A stretch of 64,000 bases of DNA from Bradyrhizobium barranii subsp. apii. GTDB taxonomy: Bacteria; Pseudomonadota; Alphaproteobacteria; Rhizobiales; Xanthobacteraceae. The DNA lies in the NCBI RefSeq assembly GCF_011516635.5, contig NZ_CP096255.1:8629501-8693500 (forward strand). The letters are read 5' to 3'. The notes under the pieces were generated by a model. It ran no database searches and was not told the DNA's origin. It saw only the letters and a list, made by a program, of their open reading frames with translations. Position 1 is the stretch's first letter. Each line of letters starts with the position of its first letter. The translations under genes were made by a program, and so were the position numbers. Below are positions 56,660 through 63,941 of the stretch, in pieces.

Positions 56660-57079
56660 ATGTTCGTGAACCGGCGCGACGTCCAGATCCAGTGGGGCGA
56701 CTGCGACCCCGCCAACATCGTCTATTACCCGCGCTATTTCGCGATGTTCGACGATTCGACATCGACCCTGTTCGAGGTCGCCGGATTCTCAAAGCAGGAT
56801 TTGGTCCGCAAATACGGCCTGGTGGGCATCCCCATGGTCGACACGCGGTCCAAGTTCTACATCCCCTCGACCTATGGCGACTGGATTACCATCGAAACGA
56901 AGATCGAGAGCATCAAGCGCTCGAGCTTCGAGGTGAAGCACAACGTCTACAAGGGCGAGGCGCTGGCGATCGAGGGTTTCGAGACCCGCGTCCTGGTCCG
57001 CCGCGATCCCGTTAACCCCGACAAGCTGAAATCGGCACCGTTTCCGGCGGAAATGGTAGCCAAATTCACGGGAAGTTAG
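56660..57079 (+). CDS. 4-hydroxybenzoyl-CoA-thioesterase-like hotdog protein
   Basis: 139 residues. The N-terminal VQIQWGDCDPANIVYYPRYFAMFDD carries the catalytic aspartate of the DCDPA motif, as in 4-hydroxybenzoyl-CoA thioesterase of Pseudomonas. The core continues PMVDTRSKFYIPSTYGDWITIETKIESI and FEVKHNVYKGEALAIEGFETRVLV. It would release 4-hydroxybenzoate or a related acid from its CoA ester, feeding PobA. It is 25 bp after the SDR gene in the same operon. Confidence 0.9.
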   Translation: MFVNRRDVQIQWGDCDPANIVYYPRYFAMFDDSTSTLFEVAGFSKQDLVRKYGLVGIPMVDTRSKFYIPSTYGDWITIETKIESIKRSSFEVKHNVYKGEALAIEGFETRVLVRRDPVNPDKLKSAPFPAEMVAKFTGS

Positions 57080-57169
57080 GTCTGGAGCTAAATCGCCGCA
57101 TCACCAAAAGAGGGGGCTGAATTACCCCCCGATTTCTGCTTTCAAAGAAACACGTCAAGGGAGGAATAG

Positions 57170-58321
57170 ATGAAACGCTTTTACCTGACCGCCGCCATCG
57201 CCGCGGCGACGCTTACCCTGCCGGCTCTGCCTGCGCTGGCCCAGACCAGCGAAATCACCATCGGCATCACCACCACCACGACCGGTCCGGGCGCAGCTCT
57301 CGGCATTCCCGAGCGCAACGCGCTGGAATTCGTGCCGAAGGAGATCGGCGGCGTGCCGCTGAAGGTGATCGTGCTCGACGACGGCGGCGATCCCACCACG
57401 GCGACCACCAACGCCCGCCGCTTCGTGACCGAATCCAAGGCCGACATCATCATGGGCTCGGCGCTGACGCCGCCGACCATCGCGGTCTCCAACGTCGCCA
57501 ACGAGGCCGGCATTCCGCATTTCGGCCTGGCGCCGTTCCCGATCACGCCTGAGCGCATGAAGTGGTCGGTGGCGATGCCGCAGCCGATCCCGATCGTGGG
57601 CAAGGTGCTGTACGACCACATGAAGTCGAAGGGCGTGAAGACCGTCGGCTATATCGGCTATTCCGACTCCTATGGCGACCTCTGGTTCAACGACCTGAAG
57701 GCCCAGGCCGTGCCGATGGGCATCACCATCGCCGATGAGGAGCGCTTCGCCCGCCCTGATACGTCAGTGACCGGACAGGTGCTGAAGCTCGTCGCCGCCA
57801 ACCCCGACGCGATCCTGGTCGGCGCCTCCGGTACCGCGGCCGCGCTGCCGCAGACCGAGCTGCGCGAGCGCGGCTATCAGGGCCTGATCTACCAGACCCA
57901 TGGCGCAGCCAGCATGGACTTCATCCGCATCGCCGGCAAAGCGGCGGAAGGCGTGCTGATGGCCTCCGGTCCCGTCATGGACCCCGAGGACCAGCCGGAC
58001 GAAGCCGCCACCAAGAAGCCGGGCCTCGCGCTCAACACCGCCTATGAGGCCAAGTACGGTCCGAACAGCCGCAGCCAGTTCGCCGGTCATTCCTATGATG
58101 CGTTCGAGATCCTCAAGCGCATCATTCCGACGGCGCTGAAAACCGCAAAGCCCGGCACGCCGGAATTCCGCGAAGCGATCCGTCAGGCGCTGCTGTCGGA
58201 GAAGGAGCTGGCAGCGAGCCAGGGCGTCTACAACTTCACCGAAAAGGACCGCTACGGCCTCGACGAGCGCTCGCGCATCCTGCTCACGGTGAAGAACGGC
58301 AAGTACACGCTCGTGAGGTAA
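57170..58321 (+). CDS. HAAT-type periplasmic binding protein, possibly for aromatic acids
   Basis: 383 residues. Sec signal MKRFYLTAAIAAATLTLPAL, cleaved near ALAQ. Type I binding fold: ITIGITTTTTGPGAALGIPERN at the start, GGDPTTATTNARRFVTESKADIIMGSALTPPTIAVSNVANEAGIPHF near 65-110 and GYIGYSDSYGDLWFNDLKAQA near 155. RBS GGGAGGA. It has no transporter core beside it but ends an aromatic-CoA operon. The livH/livMG/livF operon at 41890-45433 lacks a binding protein, so this is its likely partner (inference). Confidence 0.92.
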   Translation: MKRFYLTAAIAAATLTLPALPALAQTSEITIGITTTTTGPGAALGIPERNALEFVPKEIGGVPLKVIVLDDGGDPTTATTNARRFVTESKADIIMGSALTPPTIAVSNVANEAGIPHFGLAPFPITPERMKWSVAMPQPIPIVGKVLYDHMKSKGVKTVGYIGYSDSYGDLWFNDLKAQAVPMGITIADEERFARPDTSVTGQVLKLVAANPDAILVGASGTAAALPQTELRERGYQGLIYQTHGAASMDFIRIAGKAAEGVLMASGPVMDPEDQPDEAATKKPGLALNTAYEAKYGPNSRSQFAGHSYDAFEILKRIIPTALKTAKPGTPEFREAIRQALLSEKELAASQGVYNFTEKDRYGLDERSRILLTVKNGKYTLVR

Positions 58322-58347
58322 GGCGCGACGAAAGTTTCGAGACAACG

Positions 58348-58377
58348 AGAGCCGGCCTGATGGGCCGGCTCTTTTGT
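58348..58377 (+). terminator. Intrinsic terminator of the CoA-pathway operon
   Basis: AGAGCCGGCC and GGCCGGCTCT form a perfect 10-bp stem with a 5-nt loop, followed by TTTGTTTT, 27 bp after the binding-protein stop. Confidence 0.92.
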
Positions 58378-58441
58378 TTTGGGTTTGAGATTAGCGAGCG
58401 CGAAGTCGAATCGAGTCGGCCTACAGCAGCGCTCTCTCCGT

Positions 58442-58591
58442 TCCCTCCCCCCTTGCGGGGGAGGGGCAGGGAGAGGGGAGCCGCACGGGGATTCTTTCCG
58501 TCGCGCCCCCGCCCTCGATGCAAGAACAACAACCGGCACCTTGTCCTGGGCTACCCCTCTCCCTAGCCCTCCCCCGCAAGGGGGGAGGGAA
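58442..58591 (+). repeat. Intergenic inverted repeat, 'ccctccccccttgcggggg' family
   Basis: TCCCTCCCCCCTTGCGGGGG at the left is complementary to CCCCCGCAAGGGGGGAGGGA at the right. GGCAGGGAGAGGGG pairs with CCCCTCTCCCTAGCC. Lies between two convergent transcription units. Confidence 0.85.
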
Positions 58592-58635
58592 CGCACCTCC
58601 GTCGGGGCGCTAGTCGGGTCTCATCCCATCAAGCC

Positions 58636-59364
58636 TCAGGCCGCCTGCCGCAGCGGGGTCCAGGCGAACTCCGGATAATAATCGTCCATCATGCGGTCGA
58701 CATAGGCGGTGAGGTTCGCAAATCCCTCGGCGCGCTGACGCAGGCCGGATTCGAAGAAGGGCGTCAGGATTCCGGCGAGCGCGCCGAAGGCGGTGGCATC
58801 GACGCCGCAGGGCTTGTTGCCCATCAGGTAGGCCTTGTCGCCGAGCTGGACCGAGAGCGCGAACAACGAACGTACCGCGAGATCGACATCGTCATCGGGC
58901 GCGTGGCGGCCGAGGCCGGAGAGCAGATAGTTCTCGGCGACACGAAATTGCGCATCCTCGCGCAACTTTTCGCGATTGTGCTCCGGCGCGCCGTCGAAGA
59001 AATGCGAGGGCCCCTTGGCGAAGTTGACCGGATCGACCCAGCGCGCCCCGACCAGCGCCCAGTAGACGTGATGCTCGATCGTGCGCTCGAACGCCCAGGC
59101 CTGCGCGCGCTCGGCCAGCGACAGCCCGGCGTCGAAATCGAAGCCATAGCGGCGCTCGATATGGGCGCGAATGAAGGTGGAATCGGCCACCGCCTCGCCG
59201 CCATCGTCGATGAACGGCAGCTGCCCCTTGGGCGAGGCCGGCGGCATCGCCCGCTCCTTCCGGTAGGGCAGTCCCGCCATCTTGAGCTGGACCTCGGTCT
59301 TGGTGACGAAGGGGCTGATTTCCGGCAGGCCGAAGCCGGCGCCAAAGCCATAAAGCGTGATCAT
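58636..59364 (-). CDS. Glutathione S-transferase family protein
   Basis: 242 residues from ATG 59364 (MITLYGFGAGFGLPEISPF). Thioredoxin-like domain with PEISPFVTKTEVQLKMAGL, PPASPKGQLPFIDDGGEAVADSTFIRAHIERRYG near 43-75, then a helical domain that includes VAENYLLSGLGRHA and CGVDATAFGALAGILTPFF near 192. It resembles the failed-axon-connection/metaxin-like GST subgroup rather than the GST at 15329. Its leader contains three tandem 15-bp repeats. A small gene candidate lies just upstream on the same strand. Confidence 0.88.
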   Translation of the reverse strand: MITLYGFGAGFGLPEISPFVTKTEVQLKMAGLPYRKERAMPPASPKGQLPFIDDGGEAVADSTFIRAHIERRYGFDFDAGLSLAERAQAWAFERTIEHHVYWALVGARWVDPVNFAKGPSHFFDGAPEHNREKLREDAQFRVAENYLLSGLGRHAPDDDVDLAVRSLFALSVQLGDKAYLMGNKPCGVDATAFGALAGILTPFFESGLRQRAEGFANLTAYVDRMMDDYYPEFAWTPLRQAA

Positions 59365-59380
59365 GCGAACTCTCTCCTGG

Positions 59381-59425
59381 ACCTGCGAAATTTGGGCTTG
59401 CGAAATTTGGACTTGCGAAACTTTG
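59381..59425 (-). repeat. Three tandem 15-bp repeats in the GST leader
   Basis: Units ACCTGCGAAATTTGG, GCTTGCGAAATTTGG and ACTTGCGAAACTTTG lie head to tail with no gaps, 17-61 bp upstream of the GST start codon. The number being a multiple of three is unimportant here because the stretch is outside the assigned gene. Confidence 0.85.
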
Positions 59426-59432
59426 AGGGAAC

Positions 59433-59597
59433 CTAGTGACCGGCTGCTGCCACCATGGTGGCAGCAGCCGTGATATCTTCTGCGAAACGGGCCCCCCGCC
59501 AGGCGCGGGCCATGACATGGCGGGCCAGCGCGTCCGCAGCCTGGGTCAGCAAGCGTGCCATCACGCTTGCGAGAGCAAATCGGAGGTCGACGGCCAT
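59433..59597 (-). CDS. Candidate small protein (54 aa or longer) upstream of GST
   Basis: On the minus strand a frame with coding-like codon use runs from an upstream TGA near 59710 to TAG at 59433-59435. It contains WPGDSDVGAQVWSAWALGRL, then MAVDLRFALASVMARLLTQA and AADALARHVMARAWRGARFA, ending TAAATMVAAAGH. The first clear ATG is at 59597, giving 54 residues, but similar-quality sequence continues about 30 codons upstream without an ATG, GTG or TTG that I can support. The true start is unclear, or the gene is damaged. An amphipathic Ala/Arg/Met-rich helical protein; function unknown. Confidence 0.4.
   Translation of the reverse strand: MAVDLRFALASVMARLLTQAADALARHVMARAWRGARFAEDITAAATMVAAAGH
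59441..59470. promoter_or_regulatory. Perfect 30-bp palindrome
   Basis: CGGCTGCTGCCACCA followed directly by its exact reverse complement TGGTGGCAGCAGCCG, with no spacer. It overlaps the end of the small candidate gene. Its inner 24 bp closely match the site at 59739-59762 in front of the WYL regulator. Perfect symmetry of this length argues for a dimeric protein site or a cruciform; there is no T-tract for an intrinsic terminator. Confidence 0.6.
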
Positions 59598-59738
59598 GAG
59601 ATCGAGCGAAACGAGGCGGCCGAGCGCCCAGGCGGACCAGACCTGTGCCCCAACATCGGAATCGCCGGGCCAAAATGGGTTGGAATGATCATGGACAAAT
59701 CCTCTTCAGTCGATGTGTTGTCCCGGTATAGACACCCC

Positions 59739-59762
59739 CTGCTGCCAACATCCTGTCAGCAG
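59739..59762. promoter_or_regulatory. Imperfect 24-bp palindrome upstream of the WYL regulator
   Basis: CTGCTGCCAACA followed by TCCTGTCAGCAG. By eye it matches the inner 24 bp of the palindrome at 59444-59467 at about 20 of 24 positions, and it lies 43 bp before the regulator's start codon. Likely an operator for autoregulation. Confidence 0.5.
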
Positions 59763-59805
59763 CAGCGCGCCATTTTCTGATCCGTCCCCCGATAAGAGAA
59801 TTGCC

Positions 59806-60504
59806 ATGAGACGCGCCGACCGGCTGTTTCAGATCATCCAGGTGCTGAGGCGCACGCGTAAGCCGCTGACCGCGGACGCGATCGCGGCCGAGCTCGAGAC
59901 CTCGAAGCGCACCATCTATCGCGACATCGCAACCTTGATCGGCCAGCGGGTGCCGATCCGCGGCGAAGCCGGCATGGGCTACATCCTCGAGAAGGGTTTC
60001 GACCTGGCGCCCTTGATGCTGACACCCGACGAGATCGAGGCGGCGGTGCTGGGCGCGCAATGGGTCGCAGGCCATGCCGATTCCGCACTGGCACGCGCGG
60101 CCGAAGATTTGATGGCCAAGATCGCCGACACCGTGCCTGAGCGCTTGCGTCCCTTCGTGCTGGAGCCGGCAAGCCGCGCGCGGCCGAGCTGGAACAGGGA
60201 GCCGGACCGCCTCGACATGGCGCGCACGCGCACCCAGATCCACGAAGGCAGGAAGATCATGCTGCGCTATCGCGACGAGCAGGGCCGCCCCAGCGAGCGC
60301 ATGATCTGGCCGATCTCGGTCGGCTATCTCGAAGCCGTGCGCCTGCTTGCGGCCTGGTGCGAGCTGCGCGGCGACTTCCGCAGCTTCCGCACCGACCGCG
60401 TCGTGGATGCGAACTATCTCGACGATAAATATCCGGAGCGGCGCGACGTGCTGCGCGCAAGATGGCGGCAGAGCCTGGTCTGGGGCCCGCCAAAGGACAC
60501 GTGA
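59806..60504 (+). CDS. YafY-type HTH/WYL-domain transcriptional regulator
   Basis: 232 residues. N-terminal winged helix (MRRADRLFQIIQVLRRTRKP, then LTADAIAAELETSKRTIYRDIATL) followed by a linker and a WYL-like sensor domain. In that domain the usual motif appears as KIMLRYRDEQGRPSERMIWPISVGYLEAVRLLAAWCELRGDFRSFR near residues 147-195. It ends without the long C-terminal extension of PafB/C. ATG 59806. The stop overlaps or abuts the next gene, which is probably cotranscribed. The pair of palindromes to its left are candidate binding sites. Confidence 0.9.
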   Translation: MRRADRLFQIIQVLRRTRKPLTADAIAAELETSKRTIYRDIATLIGQRVPIRGEAGMGYILEKGFDLAPLMLTPDEIEAAVLGAQWVAGHADSALARAAEDLMAKIADTVPERLRPFVLEPASRARPSWNREPDRLDMARTRTQIHEGRKIMLRYRDEQGRPSERMIWPISVGYLEAVRLLAAWCELRGDFRSFRTDRVVDANYLDDKYPERRDVLRARWRQSLVWGPPKDT

Positions 60505-60509
60505 GCGCG

Positions 60510-60833
60510 ATGGAAGAGACCTCCCCCGTCGACCTGTCGAGCTGGTGCCAGAGCTGCGGCGCCTGCTGTGGCTATTCGGAGAACTGGCCGCGCTTCTCGA
60601 TCGAGAGCGACGAGGAGCTTGCCGCAATCCCCGAGACGCTCGTCAACGCGCGCCAATCCGGCATGCGCTGCGAGGGCGATCGCTGTTCGGCGTTGCGGGG
60701 GGAGATCGGAAAGCAGACGGCCTGCGGCATTTACGAGGTGCGGCCGGAGGTGTGCCGCACCTGCATGCCGGGAGACGCCGAATGCGCGATGGCGCGGCGG
60801 AAATTCGGACTGCCGGTAATCGAGGTCGCTTAG
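60510..60833 (+). CDS. YkgJ-family cysteine cluster protein
   Basis: 107 residues from ATG 60510 (MEETSPVDLSSWCQSCGACC); a GTG at 60501 overlapping the regulator's TGA is the alternative. Cysteine cluster WCQSCGACCGYS near residue 12, MRCEGDRCSALRGE near 52, and TACGIYEVRPEVCRTCMPGDAEC near 70-92, the pattern of putative zinc/iron-chelating YkgJ proteins. Function of the family is not established. Convergent with the next gene, overlapping by 4 bp. Confidence 0.88.
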   Translation: MEETSPVDLSSWCQSCGACCGYSENWPRFSIESDEELAAIPETLVNARQSGMRCEGDRCSALRGEIGKQTACGIYEVRPEVCRTCMPGDAECAMARRKFGLPVIEVA

Positions 60834-61243
60834 GCTGGAACGGCTACCGCTGGAACGGCTTCGCTGACCTCGTCGTCGAACCCGTCCTCAAGCGGTGCAA
60901 GCACCGAGAGCGGCTTGGTCGACAGCGTGATCGGCTTGCGGCCCCCCGACAGCGACGGCGACGATTTGACCGTGCTTTCGCGCGACAGCGCGTAAAGCGT
61001 CGAGCCGACGCGGCCGCCATTGTCGATCAGGTCACGCTCGTTGCAGCTGGCTGCGATCGCGACCGCCAGCGAATGCAGATGGCTGCGGCGATAGCAGAAC
61101 AGCGCCAGCCTGGCGCGCGCGTCAGGGGAAACACTCTCAACCAGCCTCGGCAGGCCACTCTCGCTGGCGCGATACATCTCGCCAAGGAGCTCGTCGCGGA
61201 CCGGGCAGAAATCGCTTTCATATGCGTCGCGGCTTGAAAACAT
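60830..61243 (-). CDS. Hypothetical protein (137 aa)
   Basis: ATG at 61243 gives MFSSRDAYESDFCPVRDELL, a helical section (LLGEMYRASESGLPRLVESV, then LALFCYRRSHLHSLAVAIAASCNERDLIDNGG near 45-80), and a polar, Ser/Pro/Val-rich tail. I do not recognise a domain with certainty. The N-terminal two-thirds has coding-like codon use and several Cys residues. No signal peptide or membrane helix. Stop codon overlaps the end of the YkgJ gene on the other strand. Confidence 0.72.
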   Translation of the reverse strand: MFSSRDAYESDFCPVRDELLGEMYRASESGLPRLVESVSPDARARLALFCYRRSHLHSLAVAIAASCNERDLIDNGGRVGSTLYALSRESTVKSSPSLSGGRKPITLSTKPLSVLAPLEDGFDDEVSEAVPAVAVPA

Positions 61244-61414
61244 TGCGGTTCTCCTCGTTGCCGAAGATGCAGCGCAATTCTCTAATGAAAGGTTAACCAC
61301 GCCGCCCGGTAGTCACCCGGGGTCCTTGCGCCCTGGTCGCGAATCGGAGGCGCCCGAATGGGGGTCGGGCCACCACATCTGAGCCGATAAGTCGGGACGC
61401 CAATGCCTCCACGG

Positions 61415-61576
61415 CGTCATGGCCGGGCATAGCCGTCCGAAGGACGGCGTCGCTTCCGCTCGCCTTTGTCCCGGCCATCCACGGCTGGCCACGCGGCACG
61501 AAGAACGTGGATGCCCGGGCCTTCGCCTCGCCGAAGCGGCTTCGGCCGCGCAGGCGGGACAAGCCCGGGCATGACG
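61415..61576 (+). repeat. Intergenic inverted repeat, 'cgtcatggccgggca' family, expanded loop
   Basis: CGTCATGGCCGGG and CCCGGGCATGACG at the ends, TTTGTCCCGGCCATCCACG against CGTGGATGCCCGGGCC inside. Compared with 46986-47072 the loop has acquired extra GCCGTCCGAAGGACGGC and GCCGAAGCGGCTTCGGC hairpins. The rest of the gene-free stretch 61244-61622 shows no gene. Confidence 0.7.
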
Positions 61577-61622
61577 ACCTCTTGTGAATGCCGATCGACG
61601 ACTATCCGCAGGCCCGCCGGCC

Positions 61623-62024
61623 TCAGTTCGCCGCCATGAAGATGGAAAGGCCGAAGCCGGTCAAATGATGCAGGGCCTGGTCGACGCCGATCAGGGTCCA
61701 GAACCAGGGATGCTGCAGGTCGACACCGAAATTGGCGGAGACGAACCCCTTGGCGCGGTCGATGGTGATGTGGATCGCGAAGTCGATGAACGCGACGAAC
61801 CAGAATCGCGGCGCCACTATCAGGATCAGCGGCAGCGCAACCGCGAGGTGAATCAGGCAATGCACCAGAAGCGGCAAAGCCCAGCCGTGCTTCTGGTCCT
61901 TGCCGTGCGCCATCCAGGCGGTCTGGAGCACGAAATCGGCGATGATGTGCTTGAAGGTGAGCAGCAACATCCAGCCAATGAGCGCTTCGACCGGAACCGC
62001 CGATGACATGGGTGGAAACGACAA
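61623..62024 (-). CDS. DUF3307 family membrane protein
   Basis: 133 residues with four hydrophobic segments. Typical family start LIGWMLLLTFKHIIADFVLQTAWMAHGKDQKHGW, then LLVHCLIHLAVALPLILIV, FWFVAFIDFAIHITIDRAKGF and VDQALHHLTGFGLSIFMAAN; the conserved histidines and aspartates lie in the helices. Start taken as TTG 62024 with GAGGG six bases upstream; ATG 62009 is the alternative. Function of the family unknown. It stands alone between long non-coding stretches. Confidence 0.85.
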   Translation of the reverse strand: MSFPPMSSAVPVEALIGWMLLLTFKHIIADFVLQTAWMAHGKDQKHGWALPLLVHCLIHLAVALPLILIVAPRFWFVAFIDFAIHITIDRAKGFVSANFGVDLQHPWFWTLIGVDQALHHLTGFGLSIFMAAN

Positions 62025-62372
62025 GCTGACGCCCTCATTGACGTGACAAGAAAGATCGGAGCGTTAGCGCAACTTCTTTTTGGACCGGTCAAATCGCCGG
62101 GACGTGTGATTTATGACATCTCCCGCGACGGAATGCAGCCGGGGGGAACTGGAAAATCGCCAACTGTGGCTAACTGGTGATAGGATGACCAATCGCCGCG
62201 GCCAGATCGAGTAAGGTTACCTCCGGCTCGAATTTTGCATTCCGGTACCGGCGCGCTATCATTGTCGGCAGAGAATATCGTTCTTTTTTCAGACGTTTAG
62301 GAATTGCAGGGCGCCCGCCGCGATCGCATTCGCGAGCCGTCCGCCACTCAGGAATAGGGCCGGAGTGCTGCC
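62025..62372. other. 348-bp non-coding stretch between divergent DUF3307 and TAXI genes
   Basis: Composition is more AT-rich than the flanks (for example GAATATCGTTCTTTTTTC at about 62274-62291), as expected for two divergent promoters. No repeat family and no open frame that I can support was seen. Confidence 0.5.
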
Positions 62373-63818
62373 ATGAGTACTGAAGGCCCAACCTCGTCAC
62401 CGACCGAACCGCCGCCGCGGCGCCCCAAGGTGATCAAAACCAATCAGCAGCAGGTCTTTCTCTACGTCGTGCTGACCCTGCTGCTGTCGCTCGCCACCGT
62501 CTGGGGCGGCCGCGCCATGCTGCACAATTCGGAGACGCTGACCTTTGCCGTCGGCACCCCCAACAGCGACGAGGCGCTGTTCGCCGCCAAGCTCGCCACG
62601 CTGCTGAAGAACAACGCCTCGCGCTTCCGGATCAAGATCGTCAACAACGCAGACAATGCCAAGGCGCTCGCACAGTTCGACCGCAAGCAGGCCGACCTCG
62701 CCGTCCTTCGCACCGACACCAAGGTGCCGCTGCGGGCGCGCACGCTCGCGATCCTTGAGCACGATCTGGTGCTGCTGCTCGGTCCCGGCAACAAGAAGAT
62801 CAAATCGCTCGCCGAGTTGAAGAAGAAGAAAGTTGCCGTCGTCGCCGAGAACGAATCCTCGCTCGCCTTCGTCCGTAGCATCCTCGACATCCCCGACGGT
62901 CCGGATGCCGCCAGGATCCAGATGGCGCCGCAGGGTGCAACGCTCGACAAGCTGTTTGCGCCGGCGAGCGGCTTCGGCGCGGTGATCGCCATCGTCCATG
63001 CCTCCAGGGCGGTGCGGGACAAGGCCTATGAGCAGGTCGCCAAGCGCGGCGGCTTCACGCTGAACGCGATCGACGAGGCCAAGGCGCTCGCGCGCAAGAT
63101 TCCCGGCATTTCCAGCGAAACGCTGACTGCGGGCACGCTGTCCGCATCGCCGGAAATTCCCGACGACGACCTCGACACGATCGGGCTCGAATGGCTGCTG
63201 GTCGCGCAATCCAGGATGTCGGCGAGCACGGCGGGCGAGCTCGCGCGCGTCGTCTATGAGAACAAGTCCGCGCTCGGGCTCGACAACGGCTTCGCCAGCC
63301 GAATCGAGCCGGCCTCCGTCGAGAAGGATGCCTACGTGATGGCGCATCAGGGGGCGGCCGACTACATCAACGACGACACCAAGTCGTTCATGGATAAGTA
63401 CAGCGACCTGATGTATCTGGGCGCCGCCGCGCTCAGCGTGATCGGCTCGATCTTCGCAGCGATCTACGCCAAGATCACCCGGATCGCGCCTGAGAAGGCT
63501 GGCGAGCTTTCCACCGCCGTCCTCGACATCGGCGAACGCATCGAGCACGCCCATTCGCTGGACCAGCTCGAATGTCTCCAGGATGAGCTGGAGGGCATTC
63601 TGCGCGGCGCGGTCATAGGTCTCAGGGACGGCACGATCAGTACCGACGGGCTCGACACCTTCAAGCTCGGCTACGAGTTCGTCCGCGACGAGATCGGCAT
63701 GCGCCGCGACTATCTCAAACGCCACTGCGGCGAGGCCGACAAGGTCGCCCAGGATACGGCCCCTCCCCAGCAGGACGAGAGCAAGATCGTCGTGGTGAAG
63801 ACAGCTCAGAGTGCCTGA
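62373..63818 (+). CDS. TAXI-family solute-binding protein with membrane anchors and cytoplasmic C-terminal extension
   Basis: 481 residues. Polar N-terminus, a first membrane helix (about 27-48, QVFLYVVLTLLLSLATVWGG), then a TAXI-type binding domain: LTFAVGTPNSDEALFAAKLA near 58, QFDRKQADLAVLRTDTKV near 100 and KSLAELKKKKVAVVAENESSLAFVRSIL near 150. A second helix (about 347-367, LMYLGAAALSVIGSIFAAIY) is followed by about 115 residues of charged helical sequence (KAGELSTAVLDIGERIEHAHSL, LDQLECLQDELEGIL). The binding domain should be periplasmic and the tail cytoplasmic. No TAXI permease gene is adjacent in the window, so it may act as a sensor or scaffold rather than a loose binding protein (inference). 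Confidence 0.82.
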   Translation: MSTEGPTSSPTEPPPRRPKVIKTNQQQVFLYVVLTLLLSLATVWGGRAMLHNSETLTFAVGTPNSDEALFAAKLATLLKNNASRFRIKIVNNADNAKALAQFDRKQADLAVLRTDTKVPLRARTLAILEHDLVLLLGPGNKKIKSLAELKKKKVAVVAENESSLAFVRSILDIPDGPDAARIQMAPQGATLDKLFAPASGFGAVIAIVHASRAVRDKAYEQVAKRGGFTLNAIDEAKALARKIPGISSETLTAGTLSASPEIPDDDLDTIGLEWLLVAQSRMSASTAGELARVVYENKSALGLDNGFASRIEPASVEKDAYVMAHQGAADYINDDTKSFMDKYSDLMYLGAAALSVIGSIFAAIYAKITRIAPEKAGELSTAVLDIGERIEHAHSLDQLECLQDELEGILRGAVIGLRDGTISTDGLDTFKLGYEFVRDEIGMRRDYLKRHCGEADKVAQDTAPPQQDESKIVVVKTAQSA

Positions 63819-63941
63819 CCTGTCGATCTGACGGGTCTCGCAGCAGCGCCTTGCCGACATTTCCCGCGAATCGCCGGGCCGAATCCGCGAACCGCCCCCA
63901 TCCACAACCGTTTGCTCCCGGATACAACCGGAGCACGCGCC

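Noticed and set aside
59381..59425. CRISPR-like array
   Set aside because: Only three 15-bp units without spacers and no cas genes nearby.
62170..62400. 76-codon minus-strand frame ahead of the TAXI gene
   Set aside because: No ribosome site, no recognisable domain, overlaps the promoter and start of a well-supported gene.
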